A stretch of DNA of 64,000 bases from Paenibacillus_AA sp045062745 (GCF_045062745.1 NZ_JBJGED010000029.1:33368-97367); one strand, 5' to 3'; positions 25,800 to 34,563 are shown, counted from the stretch's first letter. Notes: generated by a model not told the origin, from the sequence alone. A program made the numbers and translations.

Positions 25800-26392
25800 C
25801 GGCTGTTCCTCCCTCCCGGATCCGTCGTGCCCGGTCTTGAACCGGCCAACCCCTCGATGTCCGCATTCTTCATAGCCAGATGGACTTTTTGGCGGGCGCG
25901 GTGGAGCCTGGACTTGATCGTGCTAAGCGGCAGCTGCAGCAGATCCGCGATCTCCGGCATCGACAGCTGATGGTGGGCATGCAGCACGAGCACTTCGCGC
26001 AATTTATCCGGAAGGTCGAGCACCGTTTTCCAAATTTCTCCATGATCCATACGGCTGATCACTTCTTTTTCCGGAGATGGCACCGTTTCTCTTCTCACAA
26101 CCGCTGCCACCAGCAGCACTTTGCGCTTCCAGGCCGATTTCCAATGGTCCTTGACGACGTTCCTCGTAATCGTGAGCAGCCACGTTTTGACCGACGACTC
26201 TCCGCGATAGGAATACAGATTCCGATACACTTTCACAAACACGTCCTGGAACACGTCATCCGCTATGTCGAACCGTTCGGTCAGGAAGAAGGCATAGTTC
26301 CATACATCCCGTCCGAACGCGGTCATGAGGTCCTGCAGAACCGCATCCTTGTCCGTCGTGTCGGATAACGCGCTTAAATATTCGAAGCCCAC
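25796..26392 (-). CDS. ECF-type RNA polymerase sigma factor
   Basis: 198 residues. Region 2 reads DIADDVFQDVFVKVYRNL and SVKTWLLTITRNVVKDHW; region 4 reads LPDKLREVLVLHAHHQLSMPEIADLL and STIKSRLHRARQK. GTG 26392 has GAGG 8 nt upstream; the GTG three codons earlier sits on the ribosome site. A promoter of the ECF type lies just upstream, suggesting autoregulation. It is coupled to the membrane sensor gene. The short C-terminal tail (GSRPGTTDPGGRNSR) is outside region 4. Confidence 0.9.
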   Translation of the reverse strand: MGFEYLSALSDTTDKDAVLQDLMTAFGRDVWNYAFFLTERFDIADDVFQDVFVKVYRNLYSYRGESSVKTWLLTITRNVVKDHWKSAWKRKVLLVAAVVRRETVPSPEKEVISRMDHGEIWKTVLDLPDKLREVLVLHAHHQLSMPEIADLLQLPLSTIKSRLHRARQKVHLAMKNADIEGLAGSRPGTTDPGGRNSR

Positions 26393-26413
26393 GTGGTTCA
26401 CCTCAGCTTATTA

Positions 26414-26438
26414 GACGACGCTGCTCCCAATTCGTTCC
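26414..26438 (-). promoter_or_regulatory. ECF-type autoregulatory promoter
   Basis: On the minus strand GGAAC (26438-26434), 16 nt, CGTC (26417-26414). The AAC/CGTC pair at this spacing is the form recognised by many Gram-positive ECF sigma factors. It would give a leader of about 15 nt before the sigma gene. Confidence 0.65.
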
Positions 26439-26475
26439 ATCGTACCGGGAAAATTCTAGCAAAATGCTCTACCAA

Positions 26476-26504
26476 TCGACAAGGATTGGATTTACGCTTA
26501 TACT
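26476..26504 (+). promoter_or_regulatory. Predicted sigma-A promoter of the tagO-like gene
   Basis: TCGACA (26476-26481), 17 nt, TATACT (26499-26504). Because the start point falls near 26511, an upstream ATG at 26464 cannot be used, supporting GTG 26539. Confidence 0.6.
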
Positions 26505-26538
26505 AGATTTGGAAAACTATCATACCAAGGCTGGAGAT

Positions 26539-27513
26539 GTGATTCCGATTTTATACGCCCTTTCCTTTTTAGTGTCGTTTCTCATCGTCTATTTCTTGAT
26601 TCCTCCGCTTGCGAAGCTTGCGTTCCGCCTCGATTTCGTGGACAAGCCCAGACAAGGCGTGGAACGTAAAATACACCGCGCGCCCATTCCTCTGACCGCC
26701 AGCTATGCGATCTACGCGGGATTCGGGGCGGCCTACTTGCTCTTCACCGGCGCCTTCACTTGGCAAACGGCGGCGATTCTGGCCGGGGGCCTGCTGCTGC
26801 TCGTGATCGGGACGATTGACGATTGGTACAAAACGCAGGGGCGGGACTTCCCCGCCCTGCCCAAAATGATCGTGCAAGTGTCGGCCGCCGTACTCGTCTA
26901 CGCTTCCGGCATTACGTTCGAAGGGTTTTACAATCCGCTCAGCGGCGAGTTCGTCGGTCTGCCGGTCGTGCTGGAGTTCCTGCTCACGATCCTGTGGATT
27001 TTCGGGGTTACTACGGTGATTAACTTCTCCGACGGGATGGACGGCTTGGCCGGCGGGTTGTCGGCGATCTCCGCGGTGACGCTGTTCGTCGTGGCGCTGG
27101 CGAAGGGTCAAGGCAATTCGGCGATCATGGCGATCATCCTGGTCGGCGTGGCGGTGGCTTACCTGCGCTACAACAAGCCTCCGGCCAAAATCTTCATGGG
27201 CGACGCCGGCGCGACGTTCCTCGGCTTCATCCTCGCGGTGATCGCGCTGGACGGGGCATTCAAGCAAGCGACCGTACTATCGCTGTTCATCCCGATCCTG
27301 GCGCTCGGCGTACCGATCTTCGACAATTTGTTCGTCGTGGCGAGAAGGTTCATGCAGGGCAAGCCGATCTACCAAGCCGACGCGAGCCAAGCGCACTACC
27401 GGCTGCTGCGGATGGGACTGAACCCGAAGCAGGTCGTCGCCGTGCTCTGCCTCGTGAGCGTGTGCTTCAGTTTGTCTTCGATCATTCTGCTGCTGCTGCA
27501 GGATAAGTTTTAG
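26539..27513 (+). CDS. tagO: Undecaprenyl-phosphate N-acetylglucosaminyl-1-phosphate transferase (TagO/WecA type)
   Basis: 324 residues from GTG 26539, about ten transmembrane segments. MraY/WecA motifs are all present: GTIDDWY, NFSDGMDGLAGG, KIFMGDAGATFLGF and the cytosolic HYRLLRMG loop. It transfers GlcNAc-1-phosphate to undecaprenyl phosphate, the first step of teichoic acid or other wall polymer synthesis. The start is set by the promoter and by AAGG 8 nt upstream. Single-gene transcript, divergent from the ECF sigma gene. Confidence 0.87.
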   Translation: MIPILYALSFLVSFLIVYFLIPPLAKLAFRLDFVDKPRQGVERKIHRAPIPLTASYAIYAGFGAAYLLFTGAFTWQTAAILAGGLLLLVIGTIDDWYKTQGRDFPALPKMIVQVSAAVLVYASGITFEGFYNPLSGEFVGLPVVLEFLLTILWIFGVTTVINFSDGMDGLAGGLSAISAVTLFVVALAKGQGNSAIMAIILVGVAVAYLRYNKPPAKIFMGDAGATFLGFILAVIALDGAFKQATVLSLFIPILALGVPIFDNLFVVARRFMQGKPIYQADASQAHYRLLRMGLNPKQVVAVLCLVSVCFSLSSIILLLLQDKF

Positions 27514-27527
27514 GGGTTGTGATGGGG

Positions 27528-27553
27528 AAGGTCGCGTAGGCGGCCTTTTTTTT
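27528..27553 (+). terminator. Rho-independent terminator after the tagO-like gene
   Basis: AAGGTCGC-GTAG-GCGGCCTT (one G-T pair) followed by an uninterrupted T-run. Confidence 0.85.
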
Positions 27554-27880
27554 GTTGGGTTGGTGCGCTGGGAGTTGGGGGACGGGCGCCACTCCTGAAC
27601 CCGAGTGCGTGCGATCGTCAGCGGTAGTGATGGGGTGGGGGGAGTTGTTAGCCAAAGTTTACAATTTGTAAGGCCAAGATTACTCTTTTCCGTCGATTTC
27701 TCGGGAATCGAGCATTTAGTAAACCCATCTTTCGCTAATAGCAAGGCGCGCCTTATTATTAAGCCAAGATGGGTTTACTATAAGGGGAAATTGAGGGGAA
27801 GCGGCTGATACTTGTATATCCCGGTTTACTATCTGTAAAGTTTGATTAACTACGGTCTGCGAGCCAGGATACGTTGTTGG
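27554..27880. other. 327-nt non-coding region with several inverted repeats
   Basis: No supported gene. It holds a perfect 15-bp inverted repeat TAGTAAACCCATCTT (27717-27731) / AAGATGGGTTTACTA (27766-27780). Inside its loop is the 12-bp palindrome AAGGCGCGCCTT (27743-27754). Two short TTTAC...GTAA(A) palindromes flank it near 27657-27671 and 27830-27845. It lies between the tagO-like terminator and the 3' end of yhaN on the other strand. Confidence 0.6.
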
Positions 27881-30800
27881 CTATACGTCGACCACTTGCA
27901 GGTCTTGAATTTCTTCCCGGGCCGCTTCCACAATGTGCGGATGACACGTGAAGTACAGTACTTGGTGCTCAGCCGAGACGTCCTTCATGAGGCGGAACAC
28001 TTGCCGAAGCCGCCGAGGGTCGAAATTGACGAACACATCGTCCATGATGAGCGGCAGCGCGGCGGTCTCCCGGTAGGCGGAAGCGAAGGCGAGCCGCATC
28101 GCCAGGTATAGCTGCTCCGCCGTTCCACGGCTGAGGGAGGAAGAATCCAGCGTGCGTCCGTTCCGGTCGGACACGTATAGCCGCTTCTCCCCCATCGGGG
28201 CCGTGACCCGGGTATACGCTCCCCCCGTCACCCGCTCGAAGTAGGAGGAAGCGAGCTGCAGCACTTCCGGCTGCCGCTCGGTCTCGTAGCGCTCGCGTGC
28301 GGTGCGGAACAGTGCGGATGCCAACGCCAGCGTGGCCCAGCGCCGCGCCTGGCGCTGCACCTCGGCCGCGGACGATTGAACGCGAAGCAGGCGGTCGGCG
28401 TGCTCCTCGCCGGACTCCAGCTTTTCCATCTCGCCCAGCAGCCTGCCCCTACGGTCATGCAGCCGCTTTATCTCCTCTTCCAGCTGCTTCGCGGCAGATT
28501 CGTGTCGGTTGGATTCTTCTTCCAGCAGGTCGGACACCCCTGTCTGCAGCGTCTGTCCGGCCTCCTCCAGCCGTGTATTCCCGACAATTGCGGTTAAGAT
28601 CGAGCGGTGCTCGCGCTGTTCGATCAGCAGCGCATCCCGCTCCTCCTGCTGCTTCACGTGCAGCAGGAATTGGTCCAGCGTCTCCGCCTGCGCCTGGCGC
28701 CACAGCTCGGCAATCCGCGATGCCTCGCGGTCGCGATCGTGGGCGGCGACACTAATGTCGCTCTCGAGTGCGGTCCATTCCCGCTCCGCCTGTTGGCGGC
28801 GCTGCTCCAGCAAGCGCTCTTCGTCGGCGGCGGCTTGCAGCTGCTTCAGCGACAGCAGCCAGTCGGATTGCGGCTGCAAGGGCGTATGCCCCAGCTGGTC
28901 ATGCAACTGTGTCGCTTGCTCCTCGAAAGTCTGCATCGAGGACTGTAAATTAGCCTCCTGGTGGACGGCCAGTGCGAGCCGTTTGTGCAGCTCCGTGCCC
29001 TGCTCGATTGCACGGAACACTTCCTCGGCACCTTCCGGCGACAGTCCGGCCGGCAGGCCAAGCTGCTCCAACCAGCGGTCTCCTTCCTCGTCGACCACAG
29101 CGAGTTGATCCTCCGCCGCCTGCCATCGCGAATAGGCGGCCTCTCTCTGCTTCTTCTCGCTCTCCCACGTGCCACGGGCCTCCTCGCAAGATTGTTCGAG
29201 GTGGGCGAGCTCCTGCGCGGCGGTGAGCCATAGATCGGCTTCCCGCTCCAGCTGCTCGAGCCCCTCTTCGTCCAAGGTGGAAGACGCGTCGGGGTGGAAC
29301 CCGTGCTGCGGAGCGTGAGCGTTACCTGGCGCCGACGGCGCGGTTGCGGCAGCCTCCCGCAGCCCCGCTGCCGCGGGGGCGGCCAGCAGCGCGGCGAGCC
29401 GCCGGCCGAGCCGGCCGCTCAGCTCCGCGCCGGCGCGCTCGAGCTGCTGCCGCTCGTGCGCGGCGGCAGCGGCGGCTTGCGCGGCCGCGCCGGAGGCGGC
29501 CGCTTCGCGGCGAGCGCGCGCGGCGGCGTAGCCCGCCGCCAGCGCCAGCGCCGCGAGGCCGCCGGCGGCGAGCGCCCGCGCGTCCGCCGCCCACAGCGCG
29601 GCAGGCGCCGTCGCGGCCAGCGCCGCGAGCCCCCACGCGGCGGCGCGCCAGGCGCCCGCGCCCGCGAGCGGCGCTCGCCCGCGGCGCGACGCGGGGCGCG
29701 ACCGCTCGGCGCTGCGGCCCGGGCGCTCGGCGCCGCCAGGCGCGCTCGCGAGGGCGCGACCGCCGCTCGGCGCGTCGGCACCGCCGCCGCCAAGCGCGGG
29801 CTCGGCGCCGAGCCGCCGCCAGGCGTCGCGCAGCCGCGCCCACTCGGCGTGCTCGCGGCGCAGCTGCTGCAGCTGGTAGCGCAGCTCCGCCGCCGGCTGC
29901 TCGCGCCACGCCGCGAAGCGCCGCTCCGCCTCCTCGCGCTTCCGCGCGAGGCGGGCGTCCAGCGCCACCTGCTCGCGATGCGCAGCCGCTTCCCGGCGAT
30001 CCGCCGCATCCAGCTCCGCCTGCAGCACCTCCCGCCTTCGGAGAAGCTGCAGGCGCTCGGCGGACCAGCCGCGCAACCGCTCCTTGGCCGCGACCGTGAC
30101 CAGCACGGCGACAAGTCTCGCCGTGTCCCAGTCCGGCCCGAGCTGGGCGAGCTGCCGGGCGAATTGCTGCTCCAGCTGCTCCCGCTCCGCTCGGAGACGA
30201 CTAACGGCAGCTTGCTGATCGCGATAGACGCCGGCCCGCTCCAGCAGCTCGTCCAGCAGCGGCTTCGCCTCCAAAAGCGCGCTATCCACCTGCAGATCCT
30301 CCCGAAGCTCGCGCTCCAGCTCCAGGCGTCGAGCCTCGAGCTTGCCGAGCAGGCCGACGCGCAGCTCCAGCTCGGAGGCCGCCCGCTCGTACCGGCTCCC
30401 CGCCTCTACAGGAAACGACTCCCGCTCCGGCAGCTCCGCCAGCCGCTCGCCAATGCGCTCCAGCCGGCGGAACGGCTCCTCGGCCTGAAGCAGCCGACGC
30501 GTCCACGCGGCAGCCTCCCGCGCAAGGCGCAGCTCCTCTTCGATCGCGGCCAGCCTCGCGTTCACCTCCGACAGCTCGTCGGCCAACCGGTTGTAGCCGG
30601 CGAGCTGCTCCCGGCTGCGCCGCAAGCCGGCCTCTTCATCCTCCCAGGCGCGGATCGCGTGCGCCAGCTCCTGGTTCTTGCCCCGCGGCCGGTACAGCCG
30701 CTCGGCTTCCTGGGCGAGCCGCCGCTCCACCGCGAGGACGGAACGGCCGCTCGTGCCCCAACCGGCGCTGTACAAGTAGCCGGACAGCTCGTCCGCCTGC

Positions 30801-31270
30801 AGCGTGCCGAGCTCCTGCAGCTCGGTCAGGCTGAACGCAAACAGGCTGCGGAACAGGTCGGCCGACAAGCCGCCCAGCAGCTCGTTCAGCCACGCCTCCG
30901 CCGCACCGGAGACGGCAAGGGCGCCGTCCTCCGGGCCGAGAAGGCGGACGCTCCCGGACGAAGCGCCGGACCGGCCGCGTCCGCCTTCGGCGCTGCCCGT
31001 GAAGCGGCGCTCGATGCGCACGGCCCTGCCCTGGCCGTCCGTCAGCGTCAACGCGCCGCCGTGCGCCCCGCCATGAAGCGGCTCGTGCCGCTCGGCTGCG
31101 CCGCTGCGCCCCGGCAAGCCGAACAGCATGGCGCGAAGAAAAGCCAGCAGCGTACTTTTGCCCGCTTCATTCGGCCCGTAGAAAAGCGTCATCGGCCCCT
31201 TCAGCTCATAACCCGCCGCATTCAATTTACCGAATCCCTCTATGTAAATCTCTCGCACTTCCGTCTTCAT
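27881..31270 (-). CDS. yhaN: YhaN-type SMC-like AAA ATPase
   Basis: 1129 residues. Walker A GPNEAGKST (32-40) is N-terminal; the ABC signature LSRGTAEQLYLAMRLA and Walker B LPLIMDDVFVNFD are C-terminal, with long coiled-coil arms between. Around 540-590 there are two Ala-rich hydrophobic stretches, as in YhaN, which could insert into the membrane. Residues about 480-640 are extremely Ala/Arg/Gly-rich, and the DNA there is very GC-rich. It is longer than the ~960-residue Bacillus protein. With YhaO it should form an SbcCD-like nuclease complex. Start is 35 nt after the yhaO stop. Confidence 0.82.
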   Translation of the reverse strand: MKTEVREIYIEGFGKLNAAGYELKGPMTLFYGPNEAGKSTLLAFLRAMLFGLPGRSGAAERHEPLHGGAHGGALTLTDGQGRAVRIERRFTGSAEGGRGRSGASSGSVRLLGPEDGALAVSGAAEAWLNELLGGLSADLFRSLFAFSLTELQELGTLQADELSGYLYSAGWGTSGRSVLAVERRLAQEAERLYRPRGKNQELAHAIRAWEDEEAGLRRSREQLAGYNRLADELSEVNARLAAIEEELRLAREAAAWTRRLLQAEEPFRRLERIGERLAELPERESFPVEAGSRYERAASELELRVGLLGKLEARRLELERELREDLQVDSALLEAKPLLDELLERAGVYRDQQAAVSRLRAEREQLEQQFARQLAQLGPDWDTARLVAVLVTVAAKERLRGWSAERLQLLRRREVLQAELDAADRREAAAHREQVALDARLARKREEAERRFAAWREQPAAELRYQLQQLRREHAEWARLRDAWRRLGAEPALGGGGADAPSGGRALASAPGGAERPGRSAERSRPASRRGRAPLAGAGAWRAAAWGLAALAATAPAALWAADARALAAGGLAALALAAGYAAARARREAAASGAAAQAAAAAAHERQQLERAGAELSGRLGRRLAALLAAPAAAGLREAAATAPSAPGNAHAPQHGFHPDASSTLDEEGLEQLEREADLWLTAAQELAHLEQSCEEARGTWESEKKQREAAYSRWQAAEDQLAVVDEEGDRWLEQLGLPAGLSPEGAEEVFRAIEQGTELHKRLALAVHQEANLQSSMQTFEEQATQLHDQLGHTPLQPQSDWLLSLKQLQAAADEERLLEQRRQQAEREWTALESDISVAAHDRDREASRIAELWRQAQAETLDQFLLHVKQQEERDALLIEQREHRSILTAIVGNTRLEEAGQTLQTGVSDLLEEESNRHESAAKQLEEEIKRLHDRRGRLLGEMEKLESGEEHADRLLRVQSSAAEVQRQARRWATLALASALFRTARERYETERQPEVLQLASSYFERVTGGAYTRVTAPMGEKRLYVSDRNGRTLDSSSLSRGTAEQLYLAMRLAFASAYRETAALPLIMDDVFVNFDPRRLRQVFRLMKDVSAEHQVLYFTCHPHIVEAAREEIQDLQVVDV

Positions 31271-31304
31271 AAAGCTTTCCTCACTTCCGCCGAACTGTGC
31301 TTCC

Positions 31305-32603
31305 TCACGCGTCCCATCCCTCTTCCTCGGCGAGCAAGCCGAGGGCGAGCTGCTCGGCGGCGCGGAGCCAGTCGGCCCGCTCGTCCGCCAGCAGCTCGGC
31401 GAGCAGCCGCCCGGCCTTCGGATGGGCGAGCAGCGGCTCCAGCGACCGGGCGCAAAACGCCTCCAGCTCCCGCCCGTCCGCGAGGAGCCCGTCGGCGCTG
31501 CGCAGCAGGTCGCTCAAAAATCCGTCCTGCGCGAGTAGCAGCTCGCGGTCGAGCGCGAGGCCCGTCTGCAGCTGGACGGATTCGAGCCACGTCCATCCGG
31601 CCGCCGCATCGAGCTCGGCCCGGCGCGACGCCTCTTCCCGCAGCTCGCCCACCAGCTCCTGCAGCGAACTGCCGCTCTGAAGCACCCTGTGCAACGGCCC
31701 CCGGCCGACCAGCTGAAGACGGACGACAGCAGGTCGACCGTCCGCCAGAACCGCTGCCGAATCCAGTACGCGCTCCATCTCATCGCGCAGCTCTTGCTCG
31801 CTCGTCAACCCGTCTATGGAGACGGGTTCGACAATCCAGCGTACGGCGTCCGTCGGACGGAAGCTCAGGGACGTCGTCCCCGAATCCGATACGTCGACGA
31901 CATAGCACCCTTTGGGCCCGGTCTCGCGAATGCTCCTGCCCTGAATGTTGCCGGGATACACGACCCAGGGCTCCGAGCGGAGCGTACGCCGGCTATGGAT
32001 GTGCCCGAGCGCCCAATAATCGAGCCCGCTCCCGGTCAACTGCTGAAGCGTGCACGGCGCGTAATTGTCGTGTCCGGCATCGCCGTCGACATTCCCATGC
32101 AGCAGGCCGATCTGGTACTGACCCCCATTCGAGCCCCGCGTATAGCGGGCCGCGAGATTGTCCCGCACCGAGGCGTTCGGATAGGACATGCCCTGGATGC
32201 CGGCCAGCGCCCGTCCGTGCCGGTCTACCGCCTCGATCAGCTCCGGTGCGACCGAGGAGAAAAAATGAACCGAATCCGGCCAAGTGAGCCTTGCCTTCCT
32301 CCCGTCGTCCGGGTCGTGGTTGCCGTGAACGACGTAGAGCGGGATGCCCCTCTCCGCCAGACGCTCGGCCCCTTGCTGAAACCGCAGCTGCGCCCTTAAG
32401 GACCGGTCCGCGCCATCGTAGATGTCGCCGGCCAACACGACGAAATCGACCCGCTCCTCGATCGCAGTGGTCACTAAGTTCCGGAACGCCTGGAAGGTCG
32501 ATTCCCGAATAACCTCCCGAATCGGCTCCGGCAGGGAGGACAACCCCTTGAACGGGCTGTCCAGATGCAAATCGGCCGCATGAAGAAATCGAAAAGCCCG
32601 CAT
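31305..32603 (-). CDS. yhaO: YhaO-type metallophosphoesterase (SbcD-like nuclease subunit)
   Basis: 432 residues. Calcineurin-like metal motifs are FLHAADLHLDSP, LAGDIYDGAD, VVHGNHDPDD and ALGHIHSRR near 200; a helical C-terminal part likely binds the ATPase arm. It should act as the Mn-dependent nuclease partner of the YhaN-like protein encoded next. ATG 32603 follows GGGGAGGGGG; the frame upstream of it is not translated. The C-terminal half is Ala/Leu/Glu-rich. Confidence 0.87.
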   Translation of the reverse strand: MRAFRFLHAADLHLDSPFKGLSSLPEPIREVIRESTFQAFRNLVTTAIEERVDFVVLAGDIYDGADRSLRAQLRFQQGAERLAERGIPLYVVHGNHDPDDGRKARLTWPDSVHFFSSVAPELIEAVDRHGRALAGIQGMSYPNASVRDNLAARYTRGSNGGQYQIGLLHGNVDGDAGHDNYAPCTLQQLTGSGLDYWALGHIHSRRTLRSEPWVVYPGNIQGRSIRETGPKGCYVVDVSDSGTTSLSFRPTDAVRWIVEPVSIDGLTSEQELRDEMERVLDSAAVLADGRPAVVRLQLVGRGPLHRVLQSGSSLQELVGELREEASRRAELDAAAGWTWLESVQLQTGLALDRELLLAQDGFLSDLLRSADGLLADGRELEAFCARSLEPLLAHPKAGRLLAELLADERADWLRAAEQLALGLLAEEEGWDA

Positions 32604-32680
32604 GAAGTTCCCCCTCCCCGATCCCTTGTCCTTTTCCCCTTCATTGTATATCGCTTCGGCGATACGCACAAGCGTTCGCC

Positions 32681-33739
32681 TCAGGATCGCTTCACCGCCA
32701 CGATGAGCTGCAGCAGCTCGTCGCCGAAAGCCTGCGCATAGGCGACATACCCATTCCCACGGAACCAGTCCAGTACGGCCGACTGGTACGCATATGTCCG
32801 GCTCTCCGCGGCACGCAACCGCGCCTCATCCCCTCGCCTCCGCCAGCGGTCGACGCACTCCGCACGGTGGCTTTCATCCCGGAATATAATGTCCGCGATG
32901 CACACTCTCCCATGGGGACGGAGGACGCGCGACATTTCTTGCAGCGCCAGCGGCCGCTGCTCGTCATTCAAGTGCTGCAGCGCGAAGCTGGAGACGACCC
33001 AATCGAAGGCAGCGTCAAAATAAGGCACCGCCATCATATTGCCCAGCTTCGTCTCGACAGCGGGATACTTCGCCTTGCAACGCTTCAGCATTTCCCCCGA
33101 TTGGTCGACCGCGCACACATGAGCCCCTTTCGTCACCAGCCGACCCGCCAAATTGCCTGTCCCCGCCCCAAGGTCGAGTCCTCGTTCTCCAGGAGCCGCC
33201 TGAATCGCCGTCACTACATCTCCCAATACTTCCTCATACTGCTCCCCGCTTACCGGGTACCCTTCCTTGGAGAACAGCCGCTCATCGAACTTATCGGCCA
33301 AGCGATCGAAGTTCCAGCGGTCCGTCCATGTCCCGCGCGCCGCCTTCAATCGTTTCTCCCGCTCCGCCAATTGGATCAGGTCATCCAGGTCAAGCCCATC
33401 TCCCCGGCTGGATTGCTCCAGGAGTGCGTCCAGCCCGCTCAGCAGCTGTTTCAGCTCTGTCCACCTCTGGAACAGGCAGCTCCGCTGTGTATTCAAATAA
33501 GCCGCAATTTCATCCGCCGCCCCTTCGTCCAGCTCCTCCAGCAGCCGTTTGATCTCCTCAACCGGAATGTCGAGCTCGCGCAAAGCCCCGATCGTCTGCA
33601 GTCTCCATGCATCCGCCTCCGTATAGGACCGGTATTGGTTGAACGGTTGCCTATGCGGCTTAAGCAGTCCTTTTTCCTCATAAAATCGGATCGCCCTAGG
33701 CGTCATATTCAACCGATCCGCTATTTGCTGAATCGTCAT
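32681..33739 (-). CDS. MerR regulator fused to a SAM-dependent methyltransferase
   Basis: 352 residues. Residues 1-75 are a MerR winged helix (TIQQIADRLNMTPRAIRFYE, NQYRSYTEAD), about 76-130 a dimerisation coil, and about 140-352 a class I methyltransferase (GLDLGAGTGNLAGRL for SAM, VVSSFALQHL, LRPHGRVCIADIIF). It may sense a substrate or SAM state through the catalytic domain, or modify the inducer; neither is shown. ATG 33739 follows GGAGGG; a TTG one codon earlier is possible. Divergent from a MOSC gene. Confidence 0.87.
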   Translation of the reverse strand: MTIQQIADRLNMTPRAIRFYEEKGLLKPHRQPFNQYRSYTEADAWRLQTIGALRELDIPVEEIKRLLEELDEGAADEIAAYLNTQRSCLFQRWTELKQLLSGLDALLEQSSRGDGLDLDDLIQLAEREKRLKAARGTWTDRWNFDRLADKFDERLFSKEGYPVSGEQYEEVLGDVVTAIQAAPGERGLDLGAGTGNLAGRLVTKGAHVCAVDQSGEMLKRCKAKYPAVETKLGNMMAVPYFDAAFDWVVSSFALQHLNDEQRPLALQEMSRVLRPHGRVCIADIIFRDESHRAECVDRWRRRGDEARLRAAESRTYAYQSAVLDWFRGNGYVAYAQAFGDELLQLIVAVKRS

Positions 33740-33848
33740 CAAGCCGCATCCCTCCGGCTTTTATTATAAACGTTGACGCGAAGGGAAGGTATATAGGAAA
33801 CTGGTGTATAATGGCTTCAGAATACAAAGACAACCAGGGAGGCTCGGG

Positions 33849-34490
33849 ATGACGATCCAAATCGTTTCCATGCAGGTAGGCAAGCCTCAAGTCATGGCGT
33901 ACAAGTCGGAGCGCATCATGACGGGCATTTTCAAAACGAAAGTAACTACCCCCGCACTGGACTTGACCTTAACCGGGTTCATCGGGGACGGGCAGGCGGA
34001 TCTGAAGCACCATGGCGGTCCGGATAAAGCGATCTGTGTGTACGCGGAAGAACATTACCCACATTGGGAGCAGGAGCTCGGCGTTCTGCTGCCCTGCGGC
34101 GCATTCGGGGAAAATTTGACGATACGGGGACTGACGGAAGAAGAAGTATGTATCGGCGACGTGTTCGCCATCGGCGAGGTTCGGCTGCAAGTATCTCAGC
34201 CCCGGCAGCCCTGCCATAAGCTGGCCAAGCGCCACAACCGTCCGGATCTCGTTCTGCTCGTGCAGCAGACCGGATTTACCGGCTTTTACTTCCGGGTGCT
34301 CGAGCCCGGCCTGTTCGACAGCCGCCTCCCCTTCACGCTGGTGGAACGACATCCAGCCGGGATGACCGTCTCTCAAGCGAACCGGATCTATTACAGCAAA
34401 GGGGATCTCGTCGGCATCCGCACCCTTCACGCCATTCCGGAGCTGTCTGCCAGCTGGAAAGCCACTTTGGAGTCGAGGCTCGAAGTATGA
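33849..34490 (+). CDS. MOSC-domain protein (YiiM-like)
   Basis: 213 residues. The MOSC core includes DLKHHGGPDKAICVY, GAFGENLTIRG and the conserved Cys (about 120) in QPRQPCHKLAKR; a C-terminal 3-alpha extension matches YiiM proteins. Such proteins carry a molybdenum cofactor and reduce N-hydroxylated compounds. ATG 33849 follows GGGAGGCTC. Divergent from the MerR-methyltransferase, 109 nt apart; shared control is possible. Confidence 0.87.
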   Translation: MTIQIVSMQVGKPQVMAYKSERIMTGIFKTKVTTPALDLTLTGFIGDGQADLKHHGGPDKAICVYAEEHYPHWEQELGVLLPCGAFGENLTIRGLTEEEVCIGDVFAIGEVRLQVSQPRQPCHKLAKRHNRPDLVLLVQQTGFTGFYFRVLEPGLFDSRLPFTLVERHPAGMTVSQANRIYYSKGDLVGIRTLHAIPELSASWKATLESRLEV

Positions 34491-34563
34491 GCCCGGCCGA
34501 GTAACCAAAAGGGCAAGCGCCGCCAAAGCGACTCTCGCCCTCTCCGTTTGTCGTGCCGCCTTC

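Noticed and set aside
29294..32287. 997-codon open frame on the plus strand opposite yhaN/yhaO
   Set aside because: The product is Arg/Ala/Pro-rich low complexity with no recognisable domain, and it mirrors the high-GC codon structure of two clear genes on the other strand.
33740..33848. Classical MerR operator with 19-bp spacer between the MerR-fusion and MOSC genes
   Set aside because: A TATAAT is visible for each direction, but no convincing dyad between -35 and -10 elements was found.
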